This document shows positions 35,734-45,155 of a DNA stretch of 64,000 nucleotides, in pieces. Positions within the stretch are counted from its first letter, which is position 1, and each line of letters opens with the position of its first letter. The translations under genes and the position numbers were made by a program. The notes beneath the pieces are model-generated. The model was not told the DNA's origin, did no database searches, and was given only the letters and a program-made list of their open reading frames with translations. This DNA comes from Acinetobacter sp. XH1741 (lineage in GTDB: Bacteria > Pseudomonadota > Gammaproteobacteria > Pseudomonadales > Moraxellaceae), in assembly GCF_041021895.1 (NCBI RefSeq), contig NZ_CP157428.1:868001-932000 (forward strand), in the 5' to 3' direction.

Positions 35734-37116
35734 TTAAAGAGATGAGGTTTCTTCCGAGGTATCTCCTGCATGAATCATACGCAATAATTCATTTTTTTGT
35801 TGTTCATTTAGGTTTTGGATTTGTTGGTACAAATTGTCTATTTGAGCTGTTGTTGGTTCGCTATCAAGCGAAAGAGTATCTAGATGTGGCGCTGAAACTT
35901 CATCTCGTTGCAGTAAGGTATAAAGATGTTCTAGCTGCTGCTGAGTTGTATTTAAATCAAGCTGGTTAATTTTGCCATGCTCTAGTTTTAGGCATTGATA
36001 AGCGGCAGCATGTTCAAGTAACTCTTCACGGCTTCCTGTCACAATAATTTGTAAGCGTGGAAACGCCTGATGCAGACGATTTAAAATTTCTGAACAATGT
36101 AAAGCATCTAGCTGTGAGTCGATCTGGTCAATCAACAAAATGCCTTCACCTTCAAGACAGGGGTCTAAGCTCAATGGGTTGAGTAAACAAAGTCTGCGTA
36201 CAACATCACCTACCAGTGTAATCCATGTTTTTGTGGTTGTAGAAAGTTGCTGAAATGCTAAAGCTTCATCTTTGTAATGCGCCATGAGTTGAAGCCGTGG
36301 GTGATATTGCAGATAGAGGTCTTCTAGCTCTGGAAAAATGATTTTTAATGCTGACTTTAAGGCATATAAGTTGGGTGAAGGAAGCTGCTTAGGTTGTCCT
36401 GCCAACTCGATTTGAAGTTGATGTAAAAGCTCTTCCTGATTTTGTGGGTTCGATTGTTGTGAAATAATTTTTTGTACAACATGAGCAGCTTGTGCATTTT
36501 CAATATCGCTAATTTCACGTAACCATTCAAAAAAGCGAGTGAAGGTTGTAAATGGGATTAAGCTAATGTCATAGGCAGAAATAGGCTGAGTAATACCTGG
36601 AAGGTTTTTATTCAGCAAATTTATATCATTAATAAAACGCTCAGATGGGTAATAGGCGAGTAGGGGAAGACCTTGAAGAGGGTCTTTTCTTGTAACTTGA
36701 TGGTAAAGAGTAACCGTCTGTTCGAGTTGTTGAGTTTCGACCTGACTAATACCTATGCCACTTGCATTTAAAGTTTTAAAAAGTTTCCAGCTACAAATAG
36801 ATGAATCTATTTGCTGTGCAGAGGTTGTTTCAGGTAATTGTCCGAATTCTGGGGGAATTTGAATGCTGACTTCTATTTTAGCCTGCAAACGAGAATGGGT
36901 AATGTCTTGATCAGGCAAGACAATGCCTGGAGTGCGAATATCTTTTAGGCGTGCAGGAAACCATGTTAAAGCATGGTAAATATGCTTAAGTAGCATACTT
37001 TTGCCAGTTGCCTGCTCACCTAAAATTAAAGTAATTGGTTGTTTATCATATTGAAACTGGATCTTTAGGTCATGAAACAGAGCAACATGTTTAAATTGGA
37101 TAGATTCAAGTTTCAT
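35734..37116 (-). CDS. SMC/RecF-like ABC-type ATPase with atypical Walker B
   Basis: This 460-residue protein starts with MKLESIQFKHVALFHDLKI, the usual head of RecF/AAA_21-type ATPases, then Walker A GEQATGKS at 33-40. A degenerate signature (FQQLSTTTK, about 290) precedes Walker B. There the sequence is GILLIDQID (about residues 323-331), with Gln where the catalytic Glu is expected. The D-loop-like SQLDAL and a switch-like IIVTGSREE follow. There is no TOPRIM or nuclease domain and only a short helical region in place of coiled coils. It lies 23 nt downstream of a UvrD-like helicase gene and is probably cotranscribed. I infer a DNA-associated ATPase; function unknown. Confidence 0.7.
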   Translation of the reverse strand: MKLESIQFKHVALFHDLKIQFQYDKQPITLILGEQATGKSMLLKHIYHALTWFPARLKDIRTPGIVLPDQDITHSRLQAKIEVSIQIPPEFGQLPETTSAQQIDSSICSWKLFKTLNASGIGISQVETQQLEQTVTLYHQVTRKDPLQGLPLLAYYPSERFINDINLLNKNLPGITQPISAYDISLIPFTTFTRFFEWLREISDIENAQAAHVVQKIISQQSNPQNQEELLHQLQIELAGQPKQLPSPNLYALKSALKIIFPELEDLYLQYHPRLQLMAHYKDEALAFQQLSTTTKTWITLVGDVVRRLCLLNPLSLDPCLEGEGILLIDQIDSQLDALHCSEILNRLHQAFPRLQIIVTGSREELLEHAAAYQCLKLEHGKINQLDLNTTQQQLEHLYTLLQRDEVSAPHLDTLSLDSEPTTAQIDNLYQQIQNLNEQQKNELLRMIHAGDTSEETSSL

Positions 37117-37139
37117 AGGCTCACCTAATTATGAGCGCT

Positions 37140-38642
37140 TCAACCAACCGACTTACGAAGACTTAAAGGCGCCCTTACTTTTAGTTGTTGTATCAGATCA
37201 TAAAGATGATGAATATTTAGACTTACTTTAGCACGAGTACAAGCCACGTAAAGTAATCTTAATTCTTCATCTGTAATCTTGTGTTCTAAGCCATTAATTT
37301 TAAATTGATAGTCATCTTCAATATGAACGCGGTTCCACTCGAGTCCTTTTGCTTTATGGGCAGTCGAGATGACATAGTCAGCTTGCTCAAGAGGAGTGAT
37401 TTTAGCAAGTGCTTTTTTTAAAGGTTCAGTGCCGTGGTCATCGACCAATTTCACTAAAGGTTTGATGTCACTTCCTTCATTGGTTTCACAGTATTCATGC
37501 ACATCGTGCCATGAATTAAACCATGCCAGCTCAGGAACGTCAGTGACGCGTTTTCCTTGTTTGAGAAAACTTGCCGCATCGACGAAACGGTTTAGTTTTT
37601 GGTGATCTGCCTGCAAACTTACTTTATCGCCATGCACTAAACCAGCCAATAAAAGCTCCATTGCCCGAGCATTGGTACGACACAAAATCGCATCACGCAT
37701 TTTGGTATGTGGTTTATTGACTACACTTGATTTTTGGTTCGGATTGCCAAGTAGAGGAACTGTCTCATTTAAACCACCTAGCAAAGCATTAGCGACATCG
37801 GCAATCGCCTCTCCAAAACGGAAAGAAGTGGTTAAACGAGACTCTGGCAAAGGTAGTTGTTGCATGGCATTTACTGCACCACGCCATGCGTAAATTTGCT
37901 GATGTGCATCACCGACATAAATAACTTGCGTACTTTTCTGGCGAAGTAAAATACCCAGCATTAAAGGGTCAGCATCTTGTGCTTCATCAAATAAGACATA
38001 ATCGGCTGGAATGTTAGGTTCAGACAATGCCCAAAGCTTGAGGTAAATATCGTGACCAATTCCAGCTTGGTGGTTTGGGTCGATAGACTCTAACCAGCGA
38101 CGTTCTACTGAAGGGTAAAGGTGAGTCTGTAGTTCGGTAATATCGTCGGGATGTAACCAGTTAGGTGCCTGAATATGTCGAGGAGCAGGATATTGCGAGC
38201 TGGTCGAACAAAAATAGCTCACAGCATTGGCCACAAGGCTTGCAAGGCGACTTGGCATCAAAACATATTTTTCATAACGGCCGCCCATCATACGGCGCAA
38301 GGTAATCGGCTCTAGTCGATATTCTTTTGCAATAAAGCTTGGGCTCAAGCGAGGCAGACGTAATTTATCAGTCACACCTCGTGGCACGCTACGAAACGCA
38401 AGCGAGTGAAATGTACGGCAGTCTACATTACGATGAAATTTGTTTTGTGCTTCGCCTGCAATGGCTTTGTTAAATGCCAAGTACATACCGCGCCGTTCAG
38501 GCATGGCGTCACTAATCATTTGTAATGTAGTAGTTTTACCTGTACCCGCATAGGCAATCACTTTAAATGATTGCCCAAGACGTGCATTATCTATGGCAAT
38601 GGCTTGCTCATAGGTAGCTTTAGGTTTTTCGATATTCGACAC
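37140..38642 (-). CDS. UvrD/Rep-family (FBH1-like) DNA helicase
   Basis: This 500-residue superfamily 1 helicase is compact compared with UvrD (720). Motif I AYAGTGKTTTL is at 31-40, Ia is in LAFNKAIAGEA, and II is VLFDEAQDADPLML. III is YVGDAHQQIYAWRGA. The UvrD_C half has STAHKAKGLEWNRVHI (V) and LRLLYVACTRAK (VI). All core motifs are intact, so it should be an active 3'-5' translocase. The short form with motif Ia LAFNKA resembles the helicase core of eukaryotic FBH1. It lies 9 nt after hisIE and 23 nt before the ATPase gene. Confidence 0.85.
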   Translation of the reverse strand: MSNIEKPKATYEQAIAIDNARLGQSFKVIAYAGTGKTTTLQMISDAMPERRGMYLAFNKAIAGEAQNKFHRNVDCRTFHSLAFRSVPRGVTDKLRLPRLSPSFIAKEYRLEPITLRRMMGGRYEKYVLMPSRLASLVANAVSYFCSTSSQYPAPRHIQAPNWLHPDDITELQTHLYPSVERRWLESIDPNHQAGIGHDIYLKLWALSEPNIPADYVLFDEAQDADPLMLGILLRQKSTQVIYVGDAHQQIYAWRGAVNAMQQLPLPESRLTTSFRFGEAIADVANALLGGLNETVPLLGNPNQKSSVVNKPHTKMRDAILCRTNARAMELLLAGLVHGDKVSLQADHQKLNRFVDAASFLKQGKRVTDVPELAWFNSWHDVHEYCETNEGSDIKPLVKLVDDHGTEPLKKALAKITPLEQADYVISTAHKAKGLEWNRVHIEDDYQFKINGLEHKITDEELRLLYVACTRAKVSLNIHHLYDLIQQLKVRAPLSLRKSVG

Positions 38643-38651
38643 TGAGTGATT

Positions 38652-39419
38652 TTAAACCTTGTTGCGGTTAGCTTTTTCAACTAAACCAGATAAACCCTGA
38701 CGACGAGCTAATTCGTCAATAATAAGTTGTGGATTAAGATCGAAATAACCCAACATGACAATGCTATGGAACCACAAATCGGCAGTTTCATAAATTAAGT
38801 CATTTAAATTGCTTTCTGTATTTTGAGCAGCGTAGTCTTTCGCAGCAATAATAGTTTCTACACTTTCTTCGCCGACTTTTTCTAAGATTTTATTGATGCC
38901 TTTCTTGTAGAGGCTTGCAACATATGAAGTATCCGCTTCTGCCTGCTTACGCTCTTGCATTAACTGCCCTAAGTGAGCAAGTACATCCACTTGTTCAGTG
39001 GTATGAGCATGATCGTGGCTTTCAGTTTTGGCTTTGTCACCGTAAATTGCAGTAGGATCTTTTAATTGTGCGTCTACAATTTCCCAGCCCTGTGGGGTAA
39101 GTTTACGGTAGAAACAAGACTCACGACCTGTATGGCATGCAATACCGCCGTGTTGTTCAACCTGTAATACAATCACGTCGCCATCGCAGTCTAGGCGAAT
39201 TTCATAAACCGTTTGGAAATGGCCTGATTCTTCACCTTTGTGCCAAAGTTTTTGGCGAGAGCGAGAGAAGTAAACAGCCTGATTTTTTTCTGCTGTGAGT
39301 GCAAGTGACTCACGGTTCATCCACGCCACCATCAAAATACGTCCGGTTTGATGATGTTGAGCAATGGCAGGGATAAGACCATTGGAATCAAATTTAACTT
39401 CATCTAACCAGTTTGACAT
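38652..39419 (-). CDS. hisIE: Bifunctional phosphoribosyl-AMP cyclohydrolase / phosphoribosyl-ATP pyrophosphatase
   Basis: This enzyme catalyses steps 2 and 3 of histidine synthesis. It has 255 residues. The HisI domain (about 1-120) has [37 protein letters not shown] and metal ligands in [28 protein letters not shown]. The HisE domain (about 145-250) has [21 protein letters not shown]. The fused order HisI-HisE is that of enterobacteria. No other his gene is nearby. It leads the helicase and ATPase genes. Confidence 0.95.
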   Translation of the reverse strand: MSNWLDEVKFDSNGLIPAIAQHHQTGRILMVAWMNRESLALTAEKNQAVYFSRSRQKLWHKGEESGHFQTVYEIRLDCDGDVIVLQVEQHGGIACHTGRESCFYRKLTPQGWEIVDAQLKDPTAIYGDKAKTESHDHAHTTEQVDVLAHLGQLMQERKQAEADTSYVASLYKKGINKILEKVGEESVETIIAAKDYAAQNTESNLNDLIYETADLWFHSIVMLGYFDLNPQLIIDELARRQGLSGLVEKANRNKV

Positions 39420-39631
39420 GAGTGGAAATCCATTGAGTGGAAAAGAGCTAGTGTAGCGCTTGTGCTTGGGGTTGGCTATGCTTGTTGTATAAAAAATCGG
39501 TTACATGATTTGTGTATAAGATCGATATGAGTAAATTGTAATTTAAGAGTTGTTTAAATTAATTTTGATCTATGAAGTCATCGCTATTATAAAATTATCT
39601 CAGCATATTGTATAACTTAGGAAAATAAATT

Positions 39632-39898
39632 TTGGACAAAATAGAAAATTTTGTTTGTCGAGTATGTGGGCTGATACAAGATGAAGAGCCGTGGGGTGAA
39701 AATGGAGACACTCCAAACTTTGCTATTTGTGCTTGTTGTGGCGCTGAATTTGGATATCAAGATTGTACTAAAGAGTCCGTAAAAGCACACCGTAAGAGAT
39801 GGTTGGAGGCAGGTGCTAATTGGTGGGCATTAAAAGAGAAACCCAAAGATTGGGATATTGAAAAGCAATTACAAAATATCCCTGTAAACTTTAAATGA
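39632..39898 (+). CDS. Small zinc-ribbon protein of unknown function
   Basis: This 88-residue protein uses a TTG start at 39632, with TTAGGA about 8 nt upstream and no ATG available. Two cysteine pairs, CRVC (about 9-12) and CACC (about 34-37), suggest a zinc ribbon. They are separated by DEEPWGENGDTPNFAI and followed by GAEFGYQDCTKESVKAHRKRW. This pattern recurs in uncharacterised proteins of many bacteria. No function can be given. It converges on the VOC gene with one base between stops. Confidence 0.7.
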   Translation: MDKIENFVCRVCGLIQDEEPWGENGDTPNFAICACCGAEFGYQDCTKESVKAHRKRWLEAGANWWALKEKPKDWDIEKQLQNIPVNFK

Positions 39899-39899
39899 C

Positions 39900-40289
<390 letters not shown>

Positions 40290-40312
40290 CTACTCACAAG
40301 TATTTAATAGAG

Positions 40313-41626
40313 TTAATAATCAGATAGAGATTCATTTTTTAAATGAAATGCACTGCTTCCTTTAGGTAATTGAGCTACTCGCTCATAATCGAGTTGTTGG
40401 AATGGTCCTGTTTTTAAGCCTGAAATCGTGATTGCCATTTCTTTTCGAAAATAAGGAATTTGATACATCCAAGGAAAAACTAGATCTCTTAAACCTCCAG
40501 CCCACCAATGATCAGATTGATAAAGTGGTGTCAATAAACGACTAAGGAATTGATAAAACTGGGTGGATGAGCGGCGAAGCTGGTGGTAGTGCTGCCAGAG
40601 TAGGGGCCAATCAATATTTTGGTTTTTATTGGCTTGTTGCAATGATTGAGAAAAAGCCCAAGCATCCAATAATGCCATGTTTGCACCTTGTCCTAACTGT
40701 GGACTCATGGCATGGGCTGCATCGCCAATAACACCAATTCGACCTTGCCCAAATTGAGTCATGACTACATCACGGTAGTTTGCAGATAGCCATTTAGGTT
40801 GAGTTTGAGTGTCATATAAAATCTCTTTTAGCCACTGTGCAATTTTGGGCCAACGCTCAGAGACTTGTTTTAACCAAGTTTGTTTAGCTTGCTCATCTTG
40901 CAAAAAGCTTTGTAATTGTGGAGTAGGTAAGCTCCAAAAGATACTCGAAAGGCGCTGTTGCGGCTCTGTTGGAATCGCTCCTGTAGGAAGAATTCCCATC
41001 ATAATTTTCGAGCGATCATAAAATTGATGCAGAATTTGAGAATCGAGGACTTGGCACTCAGGCACGATACTCCAAGCAGCACCCCAAGGGTAGGCTTGGT
41101 CAACCTTTACCCATGCTTTGGGTCTTAACTGGCTACGAGCGCCATTGGCAATAAGTACGGCATCAAAACAAGCATCAAACTTTTGGTTTTGATGATTTCC
41201 GAATAACCGGACTTCATCGTTATATTCTTCAAAGCTTTCAATAGAGTGGTTCATGCGCCAAGTAATCTGGTGTGAATACTCGCTAAGCTTTTGTGTGAGA
41301 ACATGGCATAACGTAGCTCGGTGTATACCTAGCCCATAGAGATTTGTTGATGCTTCATGATAATGACTGTTAACTAAAAGACGCTTGTCCGGAAGTTGTC
41401 CTTCTAAGCCTGTGACTTTCGCACCTAAGGTTAAAGCGTTGTCGAGCACACCTAAATGCTCAAATACAGCTAAACCCGCGGGTTGTAGTAATAAGCCGGC
41501 ACCTACCGGAGATAACTCATCAACTTGTTCAAAAATAGTTACTTTATTACCTTCTCGGGCGAGCAAAATTGCGGTGGCTAAACCTGCTGTACCTGCACCG
41601 ATAATGGCAAAATGAGGTGTTTTCAT
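40313..41626 (-). CDS. FAD-dependent monooxygenase (salicylate hydroxylase-like)
   Basis: This 437-residue flavoprotein has the Rossmann dinucleotide motif FAIIGAGTAGLATAILLAREG at the N-terminus. DAVLIANGARSQLR (about 160) and the second FAD motif IGVIGDAAHAMSPQLGQGANMALLDA (about 285-310) mark the PHBH/UbiH-type class A group. It hydroxylates aromatic or similar compounds with NAD(P)H and O2. The substrate is not known. It is followed by the VOC gene, and a monooxygenase plus VOC pair is seen in small catabolic operons. Confidence 0.85.
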   Translation of the reverse strand: MKTPHFAIIGAGTAGLATAILLAREGNKVTIFEQVDELSPVGAGLLLQPAGLAVFEHLGVLDNALTLGAKVTGLEGQLPDKRLLVNSHYHEASTNLYGLGIHRATLCHVLTQKLSEYSHQITWRMNHSIESFEEYNDEVRLFGNHQNQKFDACFDAVLIANGARSQLRPKAWVKVDQAYPWGAAWSIVPECQVLDSQILHQFYDRSKIMMGILPTGAIPTEPQQRLSSIFWSLPTPQLQSFLQDEQAKQTWLKQVSERWPKIAQWLKEILYDTQTQPKWLSANYRDVVMTQFGQGRIGVIGDAAHAMSPQLGQGANMALLDAWAFSQSLQQANKNQNIDWPLLWQHYHQLRRSSTQFYQFLSRLLTPLYQSDHWWAGGLRDLVFPWMYQIPYFRKEMAITISGLKTGPFQQLDYERVAQLPKGSSAFHLKNESLSDY

Positions 41627-41713
41627 TGTTTGTTCTTTTCAAGCATTTATGCATGCTAATTTAGCAATGAACAAATAATTGATCTATATTTTTTGAAATT
41701 AAAGTGCGCCTAT

Positions 41714-41743
41714 AAAAAATCCCTTGCGAGGGCAAGGGATTTA
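41714..41743 (-). terminator. Terminator after ubiB
   Basis: On the minus strand, ATCCCTTGC and GCAAGGGAT pair around CCTC, followed by T6. It closes the ubiE-ubiJ-ubiB transcript 5 nt after the ubiB stop. Confidence 0.9.
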
Positions 41744-41747
41744 GAAT

Positions 41748-43367
41748 TTATTTCAATATACGCCAAAGCGCTAATAAGCTACTCAGCACAATTAAAATAA
41801 TAGAAACAAACCAAGGGCTAATAATTGCAATGGTCAGTAAAATCAGCATGGTACTGCCAAACATCCAGCTACGGCGCTGTTGATGTTCCATTTGCAAACG
41901 AAGTTGCTGAATTTCACGTAGCTGACGGTCTTGCCATGCAGATTGATTTTTTAAGCCATTTAAACTGTCAATAATTAAGCTTGGAAAATCCTGAGCACCT
42001 AAAAGCAGGTCAGGTAATTGCTGGCCCAACTCTTTTACATTTTTGACTGGATTCATGTTGGACTTAACCCATTCCGTCAAAATAGGTTTTGCCAATTTCC
42101 AGATGTCGAGCTGTGGGTAAAGGTCGGTGCCTAAGCCTTCTACATGCACTAAAGTTTTGAGTAGCAGCATGAGTTGTGGCGGAATTTCTAAATGGAAGCG
42201 ACGAGCAATATCCATGACTTGAATCAAGATACCAGCAAAATCCAGTTGGTCCATTGGTTTAGATACCATTGGCCCAACAGTACGGCGCATTTCACGTGCC
42301 AGCGCATCTTGGTCGGTACCCGGTGGAATCCACCCAGCTTGATGCACAATTTGAATAAGCTGCATAAAGTTGCTGTTCATCACAGCAAGCAACATGCGGG
42401 CAACCGTCATTTGGTCGTGTTTAGATAACTCACCCATAATCGCGCAGTCCAGTGCAATAAAGCGTGGATTGCTTGGGTTAATGGTTTCTACAAAGACATT
42501 GCCGGGGTGCATGTCGGCATGGAAAAAGTTATCGCGGAATACTTGCGTAAAGAAAATGGTCAATCCTTTTTCTGCAAGCTGTGCGCGGTCCATGCCTAAA
42601 CGGTCAAAGGTTGCTGTATCAGAAATAGGAACACCGGTAATGCGCTCAGCCACCATGACATCTTTGGTGTCCATGTATACTTCTGGCACATACATCATGG
42701 TTGAGCCAGTGAAGTAATGGCGCATACGACGAGTGTTATCTGCTTCAATACTCAAGTCCAGCTCATTTAAAATGATCTGGCGATAGTCTTGAATAATTTC
42801 AGTGAGATGCAGCGCACGAGCAGCTTCAAGGCGGCTTTCTAACGTGTTGCCTAGCCATGCCAAAATTTCAAAGTCTTGTAAAATTTGGCTACGAATGTCC
42901 GGACGAGTGACTTTAACAACAACTTCACGGCCATCATGTAATGCTGCTGTATGTACTTGTGCAATTGAAGCAGCAGCTAATGGCTGGTCATCAAAACGGG
43001 CAAAGAGGGTGTTTACGTCTGCTTTTAAAGAATCTTGAATACGTTGTTTGGCAACATTGCTATCAAACGGTTTGACTTGATCTTGAAGTAAAACCAATTG
43101 AGCGAGTATTTCAGGTGGAATAAGGTCACGTCGAGTAGACAATAACTGCCCAAGCTTAATCGCAAGTGGCCCCATATCTTCCAAAGCTTCTTTAAGTTTT
43201 AATGGGTTTTTGCGTTCACGACTCGACCATGCTGCCGGATGCATCTTAATAATATTTAATGCATGCTTGGCTTTAACCGGTAATTCATCCGCAGGGAACA
43301 ACGTATCGAGTCTATAGTGCGCTGCAATACGCCAAAGTTCGAGTAAACGTGAAACGTGCGGAATCAT
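41748..43367 (-). CDS. ubiB: Ubiquinone biosynthesis atypical kinase/ATPase UbiB
   Basis: This 539-residue protein of the ABC1/ADCK (UbiB) family is required for ubiquinone synthesis and homeostasis at the inner membrane. The family KxGQ motif is in AIKLGQLLSTR (about 70-80). The Ala-rich loop AAASIAQVH is near 130 and HADMHPGN near 285-295. Two C-terminal membrane helices lie within the last 45 residues. It is the third gene of ubiE-ubiJ-ubiB, as in E. coli. Confidence 0.95.
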   Translation of the reverse strand: MIPHVSRLLELWRIAAHYRLDTLFPADELPVKAKHALNIIKMHPAAWSSRERKNPLKLKEALEDMGPLAIKLGQLLSTRRDLIPPEILAQLVLLQDQVKPFDSNVAKQRIQDSLKADVNTLFARFDDQPLAAASIAQVHTAALHDGREVVVKVTRPDIRSQILQDFEILAWLGNTLESRLEAARALHLTEIIQDYRQIILNELDLSIEADNTRRMRHYFTGSTMMYVPEVYMDTKDVMVAERITGVPISDTATFDRLGMDRAQLAEKGLTIFFTQVFRDNFFHADMHPGNVFVETINPSNPRFIALDCAIMGELSKHDQMTVARMLLAVMNSNFMQLIQIVHQAGWIPPGTDQDALAREMRRTVGPMVSKPMDQLDFAGILIQVMDIARRFHLEIPPQLMLLLKTLVHVEGLGTDLYPQLDIWKLAKPILTEWVKSNMNPVKNVKELGQQLPDLLLGAQDFPSLIIDSLNGLKNQSAWQDRQLREIQQLRLQMEHQQRRSWMFGSTMLILLTIAIISPWFVSIILIVLSSLLALWRILK

Positions 43368-43379
43368 ATACAGTCTTAC

Positions 43380-44048
43380 CTAGTCTTGAGTGGGTTGTAG
43401 TTGTGTGTTGAGCTGCTGTAGCTTAGCTTCTAGACGGTCAATGTCTTGATTAAGCTTACGCGTAGCTTGATTTAAATCGTCCATTTCCCAACGTGGGGCA
43501 AATAAACCACTGTCTTCTTTTAATGCATCTTCAGCAAAAAATAGATGGCTTTGCACGGAGCGTTTTAAATGCTTTGGTGCAAGTTGAATTTTGCCAATTT
43601 CATGAGCGAGTTGAGGACCAACCCATTTTGATAAATGTGCAGCTAAATCAGGTTCAGCTTGCAGCATAATTTTTTGAATATCTTGTAATAGATGATAATC
43701 GCCCTGTAGAGGAATATTACCAATCTGGTCTGGATCGCTCACCAATAGTTTGATGAGTTCAACGACGTCTTTGACATGCAAAGTTGCAGTTGCTTCAGAA
43801 ATTTTAAATTGTGGATCAAAGGGGCGTTGTTCAAAAATAGAAGGGTTTTCACTGTGCCCTGTTGCAGTAGGTTCAAGACGTACTTTTTCTTGGTCAAAGA
43901 ATACATCGACAGAAAGTTGCGGGCTATCAATGACAACACGCAACATTTTGCCCTGTAACTGATTGAGCTGAATGCGAGTTAATGCATCCAGATCGATCAG
44001 ATGATGAATGATACGTTCGACTGCACCAAGTGCCAAAATCGACCACAT
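43380..44048 (-). CDS. ubiJ: Ubiquinone biosynthesis accessory factor UbiJ
   Basis: This 222-residue protein has an N-terminal SCP2 lipid-binding domain (about 20-120, LNQLQGKMLRVVIDSPQLSVDVFF). A C-terminal coiled coil follows (about 185-220, ATRKLNQDIDRLEAKLQQLNTQL). UbiJ scaffolds the soluble Ubi complex. It lies between ubiE and ubiB with gaps of only 11-12 nt. Confidence 0.9.
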   Translation of the reverse strand: MWSILALGAVERIIHHLIDLDALTRIQLNQLQGKMLRVVIDSPQLSVDVFFDQEKVRLEPTATGHSENPSIFEQRPFDPQFKISEATATLHVKDVVELIKLLVSDPDQIGNIPLQGDYHLLQDIQKIMLQAEPDLAAHLSKWVGPQLAHEIGKIQLAPKHLKRSVQSHLFFAEDALKEDSGLFAPRWEMDDLNQATRKLNQDIDRLEAKLQQLNTQLQPTQD

Positions 44049-44059
44049 ATCGTTATCCC

Positions 44060-45007
44060 TTACAGTTTGAAGCCACGGTGAACGGCAACAATACCAGCAG
44101 TTAAGTTGTGATAGTCACAGTTCTGGAAGCCTGCATTTTCCATCATACCTTTTAAAGTACGTTGGTCTGGATGCATACGAATTGATTCAGCCAAATACTT
44201 ATAACTTTCTGAATCATTGGCAACCAATTTACCCATAATCGGTAAAGCAGTGAATGAGTAAAGGTCATAAAGTTTTGAGAATGGCTCAAATACAGGTTTA
44301 GAAAACTCAAGAATCAGTAAACGGCCACCTGGCTTAAGTACACGGAACATAGAAGCAAGTGCTGCATCTTTATCTGTCACGTTACGTAAACCAAAGCTAA
44401 TCGTTACAAGGTCAAAGCTGTTGTCTGCAAAAGGCTCTAATGTTTCTGCATTGGCAAGAACAAAGTCGACATTGGTACAGCCTGCATCAATTAGACGGTC
44501 ACGACCAACATTGAGCATAGACTCGTTAATGTCTGAAAGTACCACATGACCTTGTGGACCAACTTCACGGCTAAATACTTTTGCCAAGTCGCCTGTACCG
44601 CCAGCAATATCTAACACGTGTTGACCGCGGCGTACACCTGACATGTTAATCGCAAAGCGTTTCCATAGACGGTGAATACCAAATGACATTAAGTCATTCA
44701 TCAGGTCATATTTGCTTGCAACCGAGTGGAAAACTTCAGCAACTTTTTGTGCTTTATCTTCAGTTTTAACTGTTGAGAAACCAAAGTGAGTTGTTTCACC
44801 AACGTTGCCAGTGTTGCCTGCGCCACGAGGTAAATTGTATTTCGGTACAGAACTATTAACCGGAGTATCTGTTAAAGCCTGTTGTAAAGATTGTTGTTGC
44901 CCTTGAGGAGTACCTTGCGGTAAAGGTGAGCTTAGGAATGGGCTAACTTTGTCTGAACTTTGTGCCTGCTCAGTTGGAGATGTTGGCTTTTGGTTTTCGT
45001 TAGACAT
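44060..45007 (-). CDS. ubiE: Ubiquinone/menaquinone C-methyltransferase UbiE
   Basis: This SAM-dependent enzyme C-methylates the demethylated quinone precursor. The class I motif is [12 protein letters not shown], and FGLRNVTDK and the C-terminal [11 protein letters not shown] are family-specific. I use ATG 45007, with AGGAGAG 6 nt upstream, giving 315 residues. The open frame runs further to 45202 but lacks support and overlaps the upstream gene. The first 60-65 residues are a Gln/Ser/Thr/Pro-rich extension absent from E. coli UbiE (251 residues). The leader holds a 10-bp inverted repeat. Confidence 0.94.
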   Translation of the reverse strand: MSNENQKPTSPTEQAQSSDKVSPFLSSPLPQGTPQGQQQSLQQALTDTPVNSSVPKYNLPRGAGNTGNVGETTHFGFSTVKTEDKAQKVAEVFHSVASKYDLMNDLMSFGIHRLWKRFAINMSGVRRGQHVLDIAGGTGDLAKVFSREVGPQGHVVLSDINESMLNVGRDRLIDAGCTNVDFVLANAETLEPFADNSFDLVTISFGLRNVTDKDAALASMFRVLKPGGRLLILEFSKPVFEPFSKLYDLYSFTALPIMGKLVANDSESYKYLAESIRMHPDQRTLKGMMENAGFQNCDYHNLTAGIVAVHRGFKL

Positions 45008-45051
45008 ATTGTCTCTCCTAGACTCAAACTCAAGTGAAACGGAATAAGTTC

Positions 45052-45096
45052 TGCATGATGACAGATTTTGTCTATTTTTACAGGCATCATCATGCA
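45052..45096. repeat. Inverted repeat in the ubiE leader
   Basis: TGCATGATGA (45052-45061) and TCATCATGCA (45087-45096) are perfect 10-bp inverted arms with a 25-bp centre. They lie 45-90 bp upstream of the ubiE ATG. They could form an RNA stem or bind a regulator. Confidence 0.6.
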
Positions 45097-45155
45097 AATA
45101 TAATGGATAAAATCTCAACTTCGTAAGGTTGAGTTTTTTCTCTGTGCCGACCTTA

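Noticed and set aside
35734..38642. Gabija antiphage system (GajA-GajB)
   Set aside because: GajA needs a TOPRIM nuclease domain after its ATPase; this 460-residue ATPase has none. Only the general helicase plus ATPase pairing is similar.
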